Below the pieces are notes generated by a model, which saw only the letters and a program-made list of their open reading frames with translations, made no database searches and was not told where the DNA came from. A stretch of DNA of 64,000 nucleotides from Veillonellaceae bacterium SB90 (GTDB lineage Bacteria > Bacillota > Negativicutes > Selenomonadales > Selenomonadaceae), in assembly GCA_902364065.1 (NCBI GenBank), contig CABJCJ010000005.1, forward strand, positions 1-64,000, given 5' to 3'. This document shows, piece after piece, positions 46,951 through 58,304 of this stretch (positions within the stretch are counted from its first letter, which is position 1; each line of letters begins with the position of its first letter). Position numbers and translations under genes: made by a program.

Positions 46951-47490
46951 TTATGCTTTGAACGGCATACCCATGAGTTTCAGGAGCTCTCTGGCTTCTT
47001 CATCCGTCTGTGCCGTCGTAACAATTACAATGTTCATGCCACGGATCTTATCGATTTTATCATACTCGATTTCCGGGAAGATGAGCTGCTCTTTGAGGCC
47101 GACTGCGTAGTTGCCGCGGCCGTCGAAAGCCTTATCCGATACACCACGGAAGTCACGGACGCGCGGGAGAGCAACGTTCATGAACTTATCGAGGAACTGG
47201 TACATACGCGTGCCGCGCAGCGTTACTTTGCAGCCGATCGGCATGCCCTCACGCAGCTTCCAGGCTGCGAGGGACTTCTTTGCACGAGTCAGAAGCGGCT
47301 TCTGGCCAGCGATGATCGTCAGATCGCTCACTGCTGCATCGAGGGCCTTCGGGTTGCCGACAGCCTCGCCAACACCCATGTTGATGATGACCTTCTCGAT
47401 TTTCGGGAGCTGCATCACGTTCTTGTAGCCAAACTTCTCCGTCATGGCTTTGCAGACTTCGTTCTGGTATTTTTCCTGTAATCTATCCAC
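46951..47490 (-). CDS. rplE: 50S ribosomal protein L5
   Basis: 5S rRNA/P-site tRNA contact protein, 179 residues, starting at a GTG with GGAGG 7 bases upstream. [18 protein letters not shown] and [22 protein letters not shown] are signature segments. Confidence 0.97.
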   Translation of the reverse strand: MDRLQEKYQNEVCKAMTEKFGYKNVMQLPKIEKVIINMGVGEAVGNPKALDAAVSDLTIIAGQKPLLTRAKKSLAAWKLREGMPIGCKVTLRGTRMYQFLDKFMNVALPRVRDFRGVSDKAFDGRGNYAVGLKEQLIFPEIEYDKIDKIRGMNIVIVTTAQTDEEARELLKLMGMPFKA

Positions 47491-47510
47491 TTATGTTCCT
47501 CCTTTCTCGC

Positions 47511-47843
47511 TTATTTCGTCTGGTCGATGACTTCGCCGCACTTCTTGCAGGCACGGACCATCTTGCCATTGACTTCCTTGTGGGCAACGCGCGTTGCCTT
47601 CTTGCAAGCCGGGCAGACGACCATGACTTTGCAGGCATGCATCGGAGCTTCCTTCACGAGGATGCCGCCCTGCGGAGCCTTCTGGTTCGGTTTCGTGTGA
47701 CGCTTTACTTTGTTGACGCCCTCGACGATAACCTTGCCCTTCTTCGGCATAGCCGTGATGACTTTGCCCTGTTTGCCTTTATCCTTACCGGACAGCACGA
47801 CGACCGTGTCGCCCTTCTTAACGTTCAGTTTTACGAGTGACAA
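47511..47843 (-). CDS. rplX: 50S ribosomal protein L24
   Basis: Assembly-initiator protein with an N-terminal KOW motif ([24 protein letters not shown]). A TTG at 47843 is the best start: GGAGG lies 7 bases before it and gives 110 residues. The earlier in-frame codon includes the Shine-Dalgarno itself. The C-terminus contains [27 protein letters not shown], a CxxC...CxxC pair seen in some Firmicutes L24 proteins. Confidence 0.94.
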   Translation of the reverse strand: MSLVKLNVKKGDTVVVLSGKDKGKQGKVITAMPKKGKVIVEGVNKVKRHTKPNQKAPQGGILVKEAPMHACKVMVVCPACKKATRVAHKEVNGKMVRACKKCGEVIDQTK

Positions 47844-47861
47844 AATAGCACCTCCCCACAA

Positions 47862-48230
47862 TTAAAGTACTTCAGGAGCCAGGGAAACGATCTTCATGAA
47901 GTCTTTATCGCGAAGCTCTCTGGCTACTGGTCCAAAAATACGCGTGCCCTTCGGCGTCTTGTCGTCCTTGATGATGACAGCGGCATTCTCGTCGAAGCGG
48001 ATGTACGAGCCATCTGCACGGCGCAGGCCCTTGACGCTGCGGACTACGACTGCCTTCACGACATCGCCCTTCTTGACCGTGCCGCCAGGAGCAGCAGACT
48101 TAACTGCAGCTACGATAATATCACCAATGTTAGCGTACTTGCGATAGGAACCGCCGAGCACGCGGATGCACATGATCTCTTTTGCACCCGTGTTGTCACC
48201 AACATTCAGGATGGTTTGCTGTTGGATCAT
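47862..48230 (-). CDS. rplN: 50S ribosomal protein L14
   Basis: 122-residue bridge protein: [28 protein letters not shown] at the N-terminus and [28 protein letters not shown] at the C-terminus. First gene of the classical spc segment, 31 bases after rpsQ, with a GGAGG 7 bases before the ATG. Confidence 0.98.
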   Translation of the reverse strand: MIQQQTILNVGDNTGAKEIMCIRVLGGSYRKYANIGDIIVAAVKSAAPGGTVKKGDVVKAVVVRSVKGLRRADGSYIRFDENAAVIIKDDKTPKGTRIFGPVARELRDKDFMKIVSLAPEVL

Positions 48231-48260
48231 TGTTTGACCTCCTTCTTCGATAATTTTGGA

Positions 48261-48518
48261 TTATTTTGCACGCTCGATGACTTCAACAACTCTCCAGCGC
48301 TTCGTCTTGGAAAGCGGGCGGGTTTCCATGAGGGATACCTTGTCGCCTACATGTGCGTCGTTCTTCTCATCATGTGCATGGAACTTTACCGTTCTCTTGA
48401 CCGGCTTTTTGTAAAGCTTGTGCTGCTCGAGTTCCTCGACTGCAACCACAACGGTCTTGTCCATCTTATCGGAGATGACTTTACCAATTTTCGTCTTACG
48501 TACGTTTCTTTCGCTCAT
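48261..48518 (-). CDS. rpsQ: 30S ribosomal protein S17
   Basis: 85-residue OB-fold 16S binder. The ATG at 48518 ([22 protein letters not shown]) has GGAGG 7 bases upstream; an upstream in-frame start would include that site. [30 protein letters not shown] is typical. Confidence 0.97.
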   Translation of the reverse strand: MSERNVRKTKIGKVISDKMDKTVVVAVEELEQHKLYKKPVKRTVKFHAHDEKNDAHVGDKVSLMETRPLSKTKRWRVVEVIERAK

Positions 48519-48556
48519 CAGGGAGCCTCCTTCCTTTTGCATATCAGTTTCCGTGA

Positions 48557-48751
48557 TTAAGCCTTGAGCTCGTTCTCACGCTGGATCGTCTTGATGCGGG
48601 CGATCGTCTTCTTTACTTCTTTGATACGCATCGGGTTCTCAAGCTGGCCGGTGGCAAGCTGGAAACGGAGGTTGAACAGCTCCTCTTTGAGCGAAGCAAG
48701 TTTCTGGTTGAGTTCCTCAGCATTCATCTCGCGAATCTCATTAACCTTCAT
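48557..48751 (-). CDS. rpmC: 50S ribosomal protein L29
   Basis: 64-residue helical-hairpin protein at the exit tunnel. [32 protein letters not shown] is diagnostic. Its start lies inside the end of rplP (11-base overlap), implying coupled translation. Confidence 0.97.
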   Translation of the reverse strand: MKVNEIREMNAEELNQKLASLKEELFNLRFQLATGQLENPMRIKEVKKTIARIKTIQRENELKA

Positions 48752-49184
48752 TTACTTCACCGCCCTCTGCTTTATTATCTTCCTTCATAACGAACTTCGT
48801 CTTGATCGGGAGCTTGTGACCAGCGAGACGCATAGCTTCCATTGCGATCTCCTTGGAAACGCCGTCCATCTCGAAGAGGACGCGGCCCGGCTTAACAACA
48901 GCTACCCAGTACTCCGGCGAACCTTTACCGGAACCCATGCGGGTCTCGGCCGGTTTAGCCGTTACCGGCTTATCCGGGAAAATCTTGATCCAGACCTGGC
49001 CGCCACGCTTGATGTAACGCGTCATGGCGATACGAGCTGCCTCGATCTGACGGTTCGTGATCCAAGCCGGCTCGAGGGCTACGAGGCCATACTGGCCATG
49101 GCTAACCGTATTGCCGCGATGAGCCTTGCCCTTCATACGGCCACGGAACTGCTTGCGATATTTGACTCTCTTTGGTAATAACAT
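48741..49184 (-). CDS. rplP: 50S ribosomal protein L16
   Basis: A-site-proximal protein, 147 residues. [25 protein letters not shown] and [24 protein letters not shown] identify it. Start and end overlap rpsC by one base and rpmC by 11 bases. Confidence 0.98.
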   Translation of the reverse strand: MLLPKRVKYRKQFRGRMKGKAHRGNTVSHGQYGLVALEPAWITNRQIEAARIAMTRYIKRGGQVWIKIFPDKPVTAKPAETRMGSGKGSPEYWVAVVKPGRVLFEMDGVSKEIAMEAMRLAGHKLPIKTKFVMKEDNKAEGGEVNEG

Positions 49185-49852
49185 TAAGCTTCGCTCCCTT
49201 CAGCTGCAGCCTTCTGCTGCTTTCTTTCCGGAAGAACTTCGCCCTTGAAGATCCAGACCTTTACGCCGATGCGGCCATAAGTCGTGTGAGCTTCTGCCGT
49301 ACCATAATCGATATCAGCACGGAGCGTATGAAGTGGAATACTTCCTTCACGATACGATTCCTTACGTGCGATCTCTGCACCGCCGAGGCGACCGCTGCAA
49401 GCGATCTTGATGCCCTTGGCGCCGAGGCGCATCGTGCGGCCAACTGCCTGCTTCATCGCGCGGCGGAAAGCGATGCGGCGTTCGAGCTGCTGAGCGATGT
49501 TCTCAGCAACGAGCGTTGCGTCCATATCCGGCTGTTTGATTTCTGCAATGTTGATGTCCACGCGCTTCGTCGTGTAATTCTTCAGACCCTCTTTGATCTG
49601 CTCGATGCCCGAACCGCCACGGCCGATGACCATGCCCGGCTTAGCCGTGTGGATCGTGATCTTCAGGCGGTTCTTGCTGCGCTCCGTCTCAATTCTGGAA
49701 ACACCAGCTGCCTGAAGGCTCTGCTTCAGATAATCACGGATCTTGATATCTTCATGCAGGTTTGCTGCAAAATCTTTATCTGCATACCACTTAGCATCCC
49801 AATCCTTGACAATGCCAAGACGAATACCATGCGGATTTACTTTCTGACCCAA
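49184..49852 (-). CDS. rpsC: 30S ribosomal protein S3
   Basis: mRNA-entry helicase-like protein, 222 residues. [39 protein letters not shown], the KH-domain [16 protein letters not shown] and the C-terminal [12 protein letters not shown] are present. Confidence 0.98.
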   Translation of the reverse strand: MGQKVNPHGIRLGIVKDWDAKWYADKDFAANLHEDIKIRDYLKQSLQAAGVSRIETERSKNRLKITIHTAKPGMVIGRGGSGIEQIKEGLKNYTTKRVDINIAEIKQPDMDATLVAENIAQQLERRIAFRRAMKQAVGRTMRLGAKGIKIACSGRLGGAEIARKESYREGSIPLHTLRADIDYGTAEAHTTYGRIGVKVWIFKGEVLPERKQQKAAAEGSEA

Positions 49853-49869
49853 ACCGTTTCCCTCCTTAC

Positions 49870-50205
49870 TCAGTTCTTCTCGTCAACGACGATGGTTACA
49901 TGGGACGTACGCTTCAAAATCTTGAAGGCCTGTCCACGGGAACGCGGATGGATGCGCTTGAGCGTCGGGCCCTGGTCGACGAATGCCGTCTTGACGAAGA
50001 GCTTCTCGACGTCCATATCAAAGTTGTTCTCAGCGTTTGCAACAGCAGAACGCAGAACCTTCTCAACTACTTCAGCGCCAGCCTTCGGCGTGAATTTCAG
50101 AATCGCGAACGCTTCAGCGACGTTCTTGCCACGGATGAGATCCATGACCACACGAACTTTGCGCGGAGCGATGCGAACATATTTAGCTACTGCTTTCGAT
50201 TCCAC
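49870..50205 (-). CDS. rplV: 50S ribosomal protein L22
   Basis: Exit-tunnel protein, 111 residues, with [28 protein letters not shown] and the extended loop [29 protein letters not shown]. The macrolide-relevant loop shows no deletion. Confidence 0.98.
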   Translation of the reverse strand: MESKAVAKYVRIAPRKVRVVMDLIRGKNVAEAFAILKFTPKAGAEVVEKVLRSAVANAENNFDMDVEKLFVKTAFVDQGPTLKRIHPRSRGQAFKILKRTSHVTIVVDEKN

Positions 50206-50226
50206 AAGGATTCTCCTTTCGCAAAA

Positions 50227-50508
50227 TTATTTCAGAGCGGTCTTTCTCTCTTCGCCTGCATGGCCCTTGAAAGTACGCGTCGGAGCGAACTCACCGAGCT
50301 TGTGGCCAACCATGTCTTCCGTGATGTAAACGGGGACATGCTTGCGGCCGTCATGAACAGCAATCGTATGACCAACGAACTCCGGGAAAATCGTGGAGCT
50401 TCTCGACCAGGTCTTAACAACTTTCTTATCGTTAGCCTCGTTCAGGGCCGTGATCTTCTTCATCAGGCTCTCTGCAACGTAAGGTCCTTTTTTAATAGAT
50501 CTTGACAA
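50227..50508 (-). CDS. rpsS: 30S ribosomal protein S19
   Basis: Head protein, 93 residues: [62 protein letters not shown]. Lies between rplB and rplV in standard order. Confidence 0.98.
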   Translation of the reverse strand: MSRSIKKGPYVAESLMKKITALNEANDKKVVKTWSRSSTIFPEFVGHTIAVHDGRKHVPVYITEDMVGHKLGEFAPTRTFKGHAGEERKTALK

Positions 50509-50557
50509 AGTGTCTCCTCCTTTCGTCAGGCGGCACTAGGCTGCCTGTCGATTTCTA

Positions 50558-51385
50558 TTATTTCGTGCGTCCTTTGACGATGAGCTTGTCGGAAGCCTTC
50601 TTGCGACGGGTCTTGGCACCCATTGCGCATTTGCCCCACTTCGTAACAGGGTGCTTGCGGCCAACAGGAGAACGGCCCTCGCCGCCGCCATGCGGATGAT
50701 CGTTCGGGTTCATGGCAACGCCGCGGTTCTCCGGGCGAATGCCGAGCCAGCGGGAACGGCCAGCCTTGCCGAGCGTGATGTTCTCGTGCTCGAGGTTGCC
50801 GACTTCACCGATCGTTGCACGGCAGTTGATGTGGACTTTGCGAAGCTCGCCGGACGGCATGCGGAGGAGTGCATAATCGCCTTCCTTAGCCATGAGCTGA
50901 GCGGACGTACCAGCACTGCGAACGAGCTGTGCGCCCTTGCCGATCTTCAGCTCAACGTTGTGTACCGTAGTACCAACCGGGATGTTCTTGAGCGGAAGTG
51001 CGTTGCCGACCTTGATATCAGCGTCCGGGCCGGAAACGACCTGATCGCCGACCTTGAGGCCGTTCGGTGCGAGGATGTAGCGCTTCTCGCCGTCTACGTA
51101 GTTGAGCAGAGCGATGCGAGCGCTGCGGTTCGGATCGTACTCAATCGTAGCGACGCGAGCCGGGATACCGTCTTTCGTGCGCTTGAAGTCAATGACACGA
51201 TAGAGACGCTTGTGGCCGCCGCCCTGATGACGGACGGTCAGACGGCCCTGCTGATTGCGGCCGCCCGTTTTCTTGAGGCGTTCCGTCAGGGACTTCTCAG
51301 GCTTGCTTGCCGTGATCTCATCGAACGATGCGACCGTCATGAAGCGTCTGCCTGCAGAATATGGTTTAAAACTCTTTACTGCCAC
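50558..51385 (-). CDS. rplB: 50S ribosomal protein L2
   Basis: Core protein needed for subunit joining and peptidyl transfer, 275 residues. [25 protein letters not shown] and the C-terminal [30 protein letters not shown] carrying the conserved His are intact. Confidence 0.98.
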   Translation of the reverse strand: MAVKSFKPYSAGRRFMTVASFDEITASKPEKSLTERLKKTGGRNQQGRLTVRHQGGGHKRLYRVIDFKRTKDGIPARVATIEYDPNRSARIALLNYVDGEKRYILAPNGLKVGDQVVSGPDADIKVGNALPLKNIPVGTTVHNVELKIGKGAQLVRSAGTSAQLMAKEGDYALLRMPSGELRKVHINCRATIGEVGNLEHENITLGKAGRSRWLGIRPENRGVAMNPNDHPHGGGEGRSPVGRKHPVTKWGKCAMGAKTRRKKASDKLIVKGRTK

Positions 51386-51408
51386 TTAAGTGTACCTCCT
51401 TTTCTCGA

Positions 51409-51690
51409 TTATGCTTCGAAGAACTCGATGCTTTCGCCAGCAGCGAGCTTCACGATAGCTTTTTTATAGTCAGGGCGCTTGCCAGACGTGCGGCCCATGC
51501 GTTTCGTTTTGCCAAGTACGTTGACCGTATTGACCTTTTCAACCTTGACGTTGAAGATTTCAGCGACTGCTTTGGCAATCTCAATCTTGTTGGCTGCTTT
51601 CGCAACAACGAAGACGTACTTGCCTTCAGCCATGAGCTGAGTCGTTCTCTCAGTGATCAGCGGACGGATCAGGATATCACGTGCTTCCAT
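51409..51690 (-). CDS. rplW: 50S ribosomal protein L23
   Basis: Exit-site docking protein for trigger factor and SRP, 93 residues. [44 protein letters not shown] is typical. Its ATG overlaps the rplD stop by one base. Confidence 0.98.
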   Translation of the reverse strand: MEARDILIRPLITERTTQLMAEGKYVFVVAKAANKIEIAKAVAEIFNVKVEKVNTVNVLGKTKRMGRTSGKRPDYKKAIVKLAAGESIEFFEA

Positions 51691-52313
51691 TATGCGAATA
51701 CCTCCTCGATGCGGGTGATGGCATCCTTCGTGATGAACAGCTTGCCATGATTCAGGATATCATAGACATTCAGTCCCAGCGCCTGGATAGCTTTTGCACC
51801 CGGAATGTTGCGTGCGGATTTCTCAACGTTCTCTGCCTCGTCAGCCGTGACGAAGAGAGCCTTGGAATCTACGCCGAAGTCGCCGAGCATCTTGACAACC
51901 TGCTTCGTCTTCGGAGCATCGAAATCGAGGCTCTCGAGAACGATCAGATCGCCGCTCTTGACCTTATCGGAAAGTGCGCATTTGAGAGCGAGACGACGCT
52001 GCTTGCGCGGCATGGAGAAAGCATACTTGCGCGGATGCGGTCCGAAAACCGTACCACCGCCGACCCACAGCGGGCTGCGCGTCGAACCAGCGCGGGCACG
52101 GCCCGTGCCTTTCTGCTTCCAGGGCTTGCGGCCACCGCCACGGACAAAGCCGCGCGTTTTCGTGGCATGCGTGCCAAGGCGCTGAGCTGCGAGCTGCATA
52201 ACAACGGCCTGATGCAGGAGGCCTGCATTCATCTCTACGCCGAAGATGCTGTCATTCAATTCGATATCGCCAACCTGATTGTTGGTGATGTCATAAACTG
52301 CTACTGTAGCCAT
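51690..52313 (-). CDS. rplD: 50S ribosomal protein L4
   Basis: Exit-tunnel protein, also S10-operon regulator in enterics (not shown here), 207 residues. The tunnel loop [40 protein letters not shown] is intact. Confidence 0.98.
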   Translation of the reverse strand: MATVAVYDITNNQVGDIELNDSIFGVEMNAGLLHQAVVMQLAAQRLGTHATKTRGFVRGGGRKPWKQKGTGRARAGSTRSPLWVGGGTVFGPHPRKYAFSMPRKQRRLALKCALSDKVKSGDLIVLESLDFDAPKTKQVVKMLGDFGVDSKALFVTADEAENVEKSARNIPGAKAIQALGLNVYDILNHGKLFITKDAITRIEEVFA

Positions 52314-52336
52314 AATTGTTGGTGTCCTCCTTCCAA

Positions 52337-52981
52337 TCAGTTTTTGCCCGGCTTAACGGTGCTCTTGATCACAACGAAGCTCTTCTTCGGGCCCGGAATT
52401 GCGCCCTTGATGAGGATAAGGTTGCGGTCTGCATCGACACGGACGACCGTGAGGCGCTGAACCGTAACGCGCTCGCCACCCATGCGGCCCGGGAGCTTCT
52501 TGCCCTTGAGGACACGTCCACCAGGACCGGAAATCATGGCACCAGTGGAACCCGGCTCACGATGGGATTTGGAACCATGTCCCATAGGACCACGAGCGAA
52601 GTTGTGACGTTTGATACCGCCGGCAAAACCCTTACCTTTGGAAGTACCCGTAACATCAACCAGTTCTCCAGCACTAAATATGTCAACGCCGATGGAATCA
52701 CCGACTTTATATTCAGAAGCATCTGCAAGACGCATCTCGCGAATGAACTTTACAGGGCTTACGCCAGCCTTCTCGAAATGGCCTTTCAGGGGTTTGTTTA
52801 CTTTATTTTCTTTAACTTCACCGAAGCCGAGCTGTACTGCGTTGTAGCCGTCAGACTCAACCGTCTTGTTCTGGATCACGATGTTGTTGCCAGACTCTAC
52901 GACCGTAACCGGGACAACTTTGCCTTCTTCCGTGAAGATCTGAGTCATACCAAGTTTTCTACCTAAGATAGCTTTAGACAT
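52337..52981 (-). CDS. rplC: 50S ribosomal protein L3
   Basis: Early-assembly protein reaching toward the peptidyl-transferase centre, 214 residues. [29 protein letters not shown] and [34 protein letters not shown] are diagnostic. Confidence 0.98.
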   Translation of the reverse strand: MSKAILGRKLGMTQIFTEEGKVVPVTVVESGNNIVIQNKTVESDGYNAVQLGFGEVKENKVNKPLKGHFEKAGVSPVKFIREMRLADASEYKVGDSIGVDIFSAGELVDVTGTSKGKGFAGGIKRHNFARGPMGHGSKSHREPGSTGAMISGPGGRVLKGKKLPGRMGGERVTVQRLTVVRVDADRNLILIKGAIPGPKKSFVVIKSTVKPGKN

Positions 52982-52999
52982 TCATTCCACCTCCTCGGA

Positions 53000-53311
53000 T
53001 TACAGTTTGATTTCGATGTCTACGCCTGCCGGCAGGTCAAGACGCATCAGAGCATCGACCGTTTTGTTGGTCGGCTGCAGAATGTCGATCAGACGCTTAT
53101 GCGTGCGCATTTCAAACTGCTCACGGCTGTCCTTGTTGACATGCGGGGAACGCAGGATCGTATAGATGTTCTTTTCCGTCGGAAGAGGAATCGGACCGGA
53201 TACCATTGCACCAGTCTTCTTTGCCGTATCGACAATCTTTACGGCACTCTGATCGAGGGCTTTATGATCATAAGCCTTCAAACGGATTCTGATTTTCTGC
53301 TGTTTCGACAA
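53000..53311 (-). CDS. rpsJ: 30S ribosomal protein S10
   Basis: Head protein, also NusE of antitermination complexes. A TTG at 53311 (reading [21 protein letters not shown]) has AAGGAGG 8 bases upstream and gives exactly 103 residues, the family length. The frame stays open for 36 codons upstream but has no ribosome site. It is first in the S10 operon, 174 bases after tuf. Confidence 0.95.
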   Translation of the reverse strand: MSKQQKIRIRLKAYDHKALDQSAVKIVDTAKKTGAMVSGPIPLPTEKNIYTILRSPHVNKDSREQFEMRTHKRLIDILQPTNKTVDALMRLDLPAGVDIEIKL

Positions 53312-53435
53312 TTTGTTTTCCTCCTTATCGTCCAGGCTCTTGGCCCAAACATTTCTCCGTAACAGTTCCCTCGGGTACACCCGAGCCATCTGCCACGTCA
53401 TCGCATTGGGGGGTACCATATATATTTTAACCTTT

Positions 53436-53465
53436 AAATAAGAGCGACGCGAGCGCCGCTCTTAT
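53436..53465 (-). terminator. Probable terminator after tuf
   Basis: ATAAGAGCG and CGCTCTTAT are 9-base arms around a GC loop, followed by TTTAAAGG; the T-run is short, so read-through into rpsJ is likely. Confidence 0.6.
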
Positions 53466-53485
53466 GAAAAGATTAAGTTTGAAGA

Positions 53486-54679
53486 TTAGCCTTCGATTTC
53501 CGTTACGCGGCCAGCACCAACCGTGTGACCACCTTCGCGGATAGCGAAGCGCAGGCCCTTCTCGATAGCGATCGGGGTGATGAGCTCAACTTCCATCTCG
53601 ACGTTATCGCCAGGCATAACCATCTCCGTGCCTTCCGGCAGTTTGACTACGCCAGTTACGTCCGTCGTGCGGAAGTAGAACTGCGGGCGATAGTTCGTGA
53701 AGAACGGCGTATGACGGCCACCTTCTTCTTTCGTCAGGACATAGACCTGAGCCTTGAACTTCGTGTGCGGATGAATCGTGCCCGGCTTTGCGAGAACCTG
53801 ACCACGCTCGATCTCTTTGCGGTCGATACCACGGAGCAGAGCACCGATGTTATCGCCAGCCTCAGCGAAATCAAGCATCTTGCGGAACATCTCGATGCCC
53901 GTGACAACCGTCTGACGCGGCTCGTCCTGCAGACCAACGATCTCAACCGTATCGTTCATCTTGAGCTCACCACGCTCAACACGGCCCGTAGCAACCGTGC
54001 CGCGGCCAGTGATCGTGAAGACATCCTCGACCGGCATCAGGAACGGCTTAGCGTTGTCGCGCTCCGGCGTCGGGATATAATCATCAACAGCTTCCATGAG
54101 CTTGAGGATGTTCTTCTTCTGCTCTTCGTCGCCTTCGAGGGCCTTCAGAGCGGAACCAGCGATAACAGGGATGTCATCGCCCGGGAAGTCGTAGCTGGAG
54201 AGCAGCTCGCGAACTTCCATCTCAACGAGCTCGAGGAGCTCAGGATCGTCAACCTGGTCAACCTTGTTGAGGAAGACAACGATTGCCGGAACACCAACCT
54301 GACGAGCGAGCAGGATGTGCTCACGAGTCTGCGGCATCGGGCCATCAGCTGCGGAAACAACCAGGATAGCACCATCCATCTGAGCAGCGCCGGTGATCAT
54401 GTTCTTGACATAGTCAGCATGGCCCGGGCAGTCAACGTGTGCATAGTGACGTTTCGGCGTCTCATACTCAACGTGAGCCGTGTTGATCGTGATACCGCGC
54501 TCACGCTCTTCCGGAGCCTTATCGATATCTGCATAGTCTTCGAAGGAAGCCTTGCAGCCTTCCGTCTCGGAAAGGACTTTCGTGATTGCAGCCGTCAGCG
54601 TCGTCTTGCCATGGTCAACGTGACCAATCGTACCGATGTTGACATGCGGTTTAGTTCTTTCAAACTTTTCTTTAGCCAT
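53486..54679 (-). CDS. tuf: Elongation factor Tu
   Basis: Delivers aminoacyl-tRNA to the ribosome. In its 397 residues the GTPase motifs are GHVDHGKTT (19-27), [11 protein letters not shown] and NKVDQVDD; the C-terminal [21 protein letters not shown] tail is complete ([19 protein letters not shown]). It lies 17 bases after fusA. Confidence 0.98.
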   Translation of the reverse strand: MAKEKFERTKPHVNIGTIGHVDHGKTTLTAAITKVLSETEGCKASFEDYADIDKAPEERERGITINTAHVEYETPKRHYAHVDCPGHADYVKNMITGAAQMDGAILVVSAADGPMPQTREHILLARQVGVPAIVVFLNKVDQVDDPELLELVEMEVRELLSSYDFPGDDIPVIAGSALKALEGDEEQKKNILKLMEAVDDYIPTPERDNAKPFLMPVEDVFTITGRGTVATGRVERGELKMNDTVEIVGLQDEPRQTVVTGIEMFRKMLDFAEAGDNIGALLRGIDRKEIERGQVLAKPGTIHPHTKFKAQVYVLTKEEGGRHTPFFTNYRPQFYFRTTDVTGVVKLPEGTEMVMPGDNVEMEVELITPIAIEKGLRFAIREGGHTVGAGRVTEIEG

Positions 54680-54696
54680 TGTGATGTTTTCCTCCC

Positions 54697-56775
54697 TTAT
54701 TCACCTTTGTTTTTTGCGACAATCTTGTCAGCAATATTTTTAGGAACTTCATCATAGTAAGCAACTTCCATGCTGTAGTTCCCGCGGCCCTGGGTCTTGG
54801 AACGCAAATCCGTCGAGTAACCGAACATCTCGGAGAGCGGAACGAAGCCGTTGATGACCTGGGAACCATTGCGTGCTTCCATGCCATCGATGCGGCCGCG
54901 GCGGGAGTTCAGGTCGCCGATAACGTCGCCCATGTACTCTTCCGGAACCGTGACTTCGACTTTAACATACGGCTCGAGGAGAACCGGATTTGCCTTTTCT
55001 GCGCCGTTGCGGAACGCCATGGAACCAGCAACCTTAAACGCTGCCTCCGAGGAGTCGACTTCGTGGAAGGAACCGTCAAAGACCGTTACCTTGACATCGA
55101 CAACCGGATAGCCGGCAACAACGCCTGCTTCCATAGCCTGCTTGACGCCATCTTCGATCGGCTTGATGAATTCCTTCGGAATTGCACCGCCGACGACTTT
55201 GTTTTCGAATACAAAGCCTTCGCCCGGCTCCTGCGGCTCGAGCTTGAGCCAGCAGTGACCGTACTGGCCATGACCACCGGACTGGCGGACGAACTTGCCT
55301 TCTGCCTCGACAGACTTGCGGATCGTCTCGCGGTAAGCAACCTGCGGCTCGCCAACTTTGCAGTCGACCTTGAACTCGCGGAGCATACGGTCAACGATGA
55401 TCTGCAGGTGAAGCTCACCCATGCCGGAGATGATTGTCTGGCCCGTTTCCTGGTCCGTGCGGACGCGGAAGGTCGGATCTTCTTCAGCGAGCTTCTGAAG
55501 GGCAACGCCCATCTTCTCCTGGTCGTTCTTCGTGGACGGCTCAACCGCAACGGAGATAACCGGATCCGGGAAGACCATGGACTCGAGGATGATCGGATGC
55601 TCTTCATCGCAGAGCGTGTCGCCCGTCGTCGTGTCCTTGAGGCCGACGGCAGCAGCGATATCACCGCTGTAAACGCGGTCAATTTCCTTACGGTTGTTGG
55701 CGTGCATCTGCAGGATACGGCCGATACGCTCTTTCTTGCCCTTCGTAGAATTGTACACGTAGGAGCCACCATCGAGGATACCGGAGTAAACGCGGAAGAA
55801 TGCGAGCTTACCAACGTAAGGATCCGTCATGATCTTGAATGCGAGTGCGGAGAACGGAGCCTCGTCACTTGCCGGACGATGGTCTTCTTCACCCGTCTCA
55901 GGATTCACACCAGCGATCGGCGGGATATCCGTCGGAGCCGGCATGTAATCAACAATCGCATCGAGGAGCGGCTGAACGCCCTTGTTGCGATAGGAAGTAC
56001 CGCAGGTAACCGGGCAGAGCTTGCACTCGACCGTACCCTTGCGGATGACCTTCTTAATCTCTTCCTCGGTGATCTCTTCACCGCCGAGGTATTTCTCCAT
56101 GAAGTCATCATCGAGCTCAGAAAGAGCCTCGAGGAGGATCTCACGGTATTCTTCAGCCTGATCCTTCATGTCATCCGGGATTGCAACCTCATCCTCGACT
56201 TTGCCGAGATCGTCTTCATAGACGATGGCTTCCATCTTGACGAGATCGACGATACCCTTGAAGGAATCCTCAGCACCGATCGGCAGCTGGATGGCAACTG
56301 CATTTGCATTGAGGCGTTCCTTCATCATCTTGATGACGTTGAAGAAGTCCGCGCCGGTGATGTCCATCTTGTTGACATAAGCCATACGCGGAACGTTGTA
56401 GTTCTCAGCCTGACGCCAAACGGTTTCAGTCTGAGGCTCGACACCGCCGCGAGCAGTCAGGACTGCTACAGCGCCATCGAGTACGCGCAGGGAACGCTCA
56501 ACCTCTACCGTGAAGTCCACGTGACCCGGCGTATCGATGATGTTGATGCGATGATTCTTCCAATGGCAGGTCGTTGCAGCGGACGTGATCGTGATACCAC
56601 GCTCCTGCTCCTGAACCATCCAGTCCATCGTTGCGGCACCATCATGTACCTCGCCGATCTTGTGGTTTACACCCGTGTAGAAGAGGATACGTTCCGTGGT
56701 CGTCGTCTTACCGGCATCGATGTGAGCCATGATACCGATGTTACGAGTTTTTTCAAGGGAATACTCTCTTGCCAC
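54697..56775 (-). CDS. fusA: Elongation factor G
   Basis: Translocation GTPase, 692 residues, starting at GTG. G1 [16 protein letters not shown]3 [25 protein letters not shown] and G4 [10 protein letters not shown] are followed by domains II-V ending [23 protein letters not shown]. This is canonical EF-G1; no fusidic-acid change can be judged by eye. Confidence 0.98.
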   Translation of the reverse strand: MAREYSLEKTRNIGIMAHIDAGKTTTTERILFYTGVNHKIGEVHDGAATMDWMVQEQERGITITSAATTCHWKNHRINIIDTPGHVDFTVEVERSLRVLDGAVAVLTARGGVEPQTETVWRQAENYNVPRMAYVNKMDITGADFFNVIKMMKERLNANAVAIQLPIGAEDSFKGIVDLVKMEAIVYEDDLGKVEDEVAIPDDMKDQAEEYREILLEALSELDDDFMEKYLGGEEITEEEIKKVIRKGTVECKLCPVTCGTSYRNKGVQPLLDAIVDYMPAPTDIPPIAGVNPETGEEDHRPASDEAPFSALAFKIMTDPYVGKLAFFRVYSGILDGGSYVYNSTKGKKERIGRILQMHANNRKEIDRVYSGDIAAAVGLKDTTTGDTLCDEEHPIILESMVFPDPVISVAVEPSTKNDQEKMGVALQKLAEEDPTFRVRTDQETGQTIISGMGELHLQIIVDRMLREFKVDCKVGEPQVAYRETIRKSVEAEGKFVRQSGGHGQYGHCWLKLEPQEPGEGFVFENKVVGGAIPKEFIKPIEDGVKQAMEAGVVAGYPVVDVKVTVFDGSFHEVDSSEAAFKVAGSMAFRNGAEKANPVLLEPYVKVEVTVPEEYMGDVIGDLNSRRGRIDGMEARNGSQVINGFVPLSEMFGYSTDLRSKTQGRGNYSMEVAYYDEVPKNIADKIVAKNKGE

Positions 56776-56808
56776 TTTTAATATCGCTCCTTAATGATAT
56801 AGAAGGGA

Positions 56809-57318
<510 letters not shown>

Positions 57319-57337
57319 TCAGGCAGGAATCCGTTTC

Positions 57338-57721
57338 TTATTTCTTCTTCGCTTTGGCTTTCTTCGCACCGTACTTGGAACGGCCCTGGCCGCGATCCTG
57401 CACACCGGCAGTATCGAGCGAACCACGGATGATGTGGTAACGAACACCTGGCAGGTCCTTGACACGACCGCCGCGAATCAGAACAACGCTATGCTCCTGA
57501 AGATTATGACCAATGCCTGGGATGTATGCGGTAACCTCGATGCTGTTCGTCAAACGAACACGGGCAACCTTACGCAGAGCCGAGTTCGGCTTCTTCGGCG
57601 TAGACGTGTAAACACGCGTGCAAACACCACGTTTCTGCGGGCAATTCTTGAGTGCTGGTGCTTTGGACTTCTCCTGCATGCTCTTTCTGCTCTTACGAAC
57701 TAACTGATTGATAGTAGGCAT
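57338..57721 (-). CDS. rpsL: 30S ribosomal protein S12
   Basis: Decoding-centre protein, 127 residues from the ATG at 57721 ([14 protein letters not shown]) with GGAGG 7 bases upstream. The streptomycin-relevant loops [19 protein letters not shown] and [16 protein letters not shown] carry the sensitive-type Lys residues. Confidence 0.98.
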   Translation of the reverse strand: MPTINQLVRKSRKSMQEKSKAPALKNCPQKRGVCTRVYTSTPKKPNSALRKVARVRLTNSIEVTAYIPGIGHNLQEHSVVLIRGGRVKDLPGVRYHIIRGSLDTAGVQDRGQGRSKYGAKKAKAKKK

Positions 57722-57791
57722 ACATGCACCTCCTTCCTTCATATTGAGAATTTATTATTTATTAAAACCCCGAAGCAGTGCTCCTGAGTTT

Positions 57792-58049
57792 TTAACAAAT
57801 AGGCTGCTTGAGGACCGCCGCTGCCGCTGCACCGACTTCGATGCCGCACGCTTTGCCGAGCTCCTGCATTGTCTCTGCATGCTCAACCGTGACGCCATGC
57901 TCTTCACAGAGAAGAACGAGCGGCGCCGTCACGCGCTCATCTGCATCATCGGCGATGAAAACGCTCATCACGCTTTCCCGCTTCACAGCTTTGGAAACCT
58001 GCTTGATACCAATCACCCGACTGGCACTTTTCAGTGTATCCAGTGTCAT
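57792..58049 (-). CDS. L7Ae-like K-turn-binding protein (YbxF/YlxQ type)
   Basis: 85 residues from the ATG at 58049 (AGGAGA 9 bases upstream; the GTG three codons earlier is too close). An L7Ae/L30e fold with ASRVIGIKQVSKAVKRESVMSVFIADDADERV and VLLCEEHGVTVEHAETMQELGKACGIEVGAAAAAVLK binds kink-turn RNA. In Bacillus the homologue YbxF precedes rpsL in the same way. The role in ribosome biology is unsettled. Here it is the first gene of the str segment, with its own promoter. Confidence 0.9.
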   Translation of the reverse strand: MTLDTLKSASRVIGIKQVSKAVKRESVMSVFIADDADERVTAPLVLLCEEHGVTVEHAETMQELGKACGIEVGAAAAAVLKQPIC

Positions 58050-58102
58050 TGCTTTCACTCTCCTGTATCACTAAATCGTGCGCTCAAATCAGGCACTCCT
58101 AT

Positions 58103-58131
58103 AATATAACACCCTCCAAAACCCTTGTCAA
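58103..58131 (-). promoter_or_regulatory. Promoter of the str segment
   Basis: Minus-strand TTGACA (58126-58131), 17-base spacer ending TGT, TATATT (58103-58108). Confidence 0.82.
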
Positions 58132-58248
58132 CACTTATTTTATAAAGATTTTCTTGTCCACGCACCCTAGCGTATCATTTTCTATATCAAGTGCGATAAA
58201 AAGGACATTTGTGTTATATATCCCTACATTTTGAGGATAAAAGATTAC

Positions 58249-58280
58249 AAAAATAAGAGGCCTGCCAAAGCAAGCCCCTC
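58249..58280 (-). terminator. Terminator of tkt
   Basis: Minus strand GAGGGGCTTGC-TTTG-GCAGGCCTC stem, then TTATTTTTG, about 25 bases after the stop. Confidence 0.75.
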
Positions 58281-58304
58281 ATGTATACAAAACGATACGT
58301 TATT

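Noticed and set aside
53312..53419. 36-codon N-terminal extension of S10
   Set aside because: No ribosome site upstream. The TTG start has an ideal AAGGAGG and gives the exact family length.
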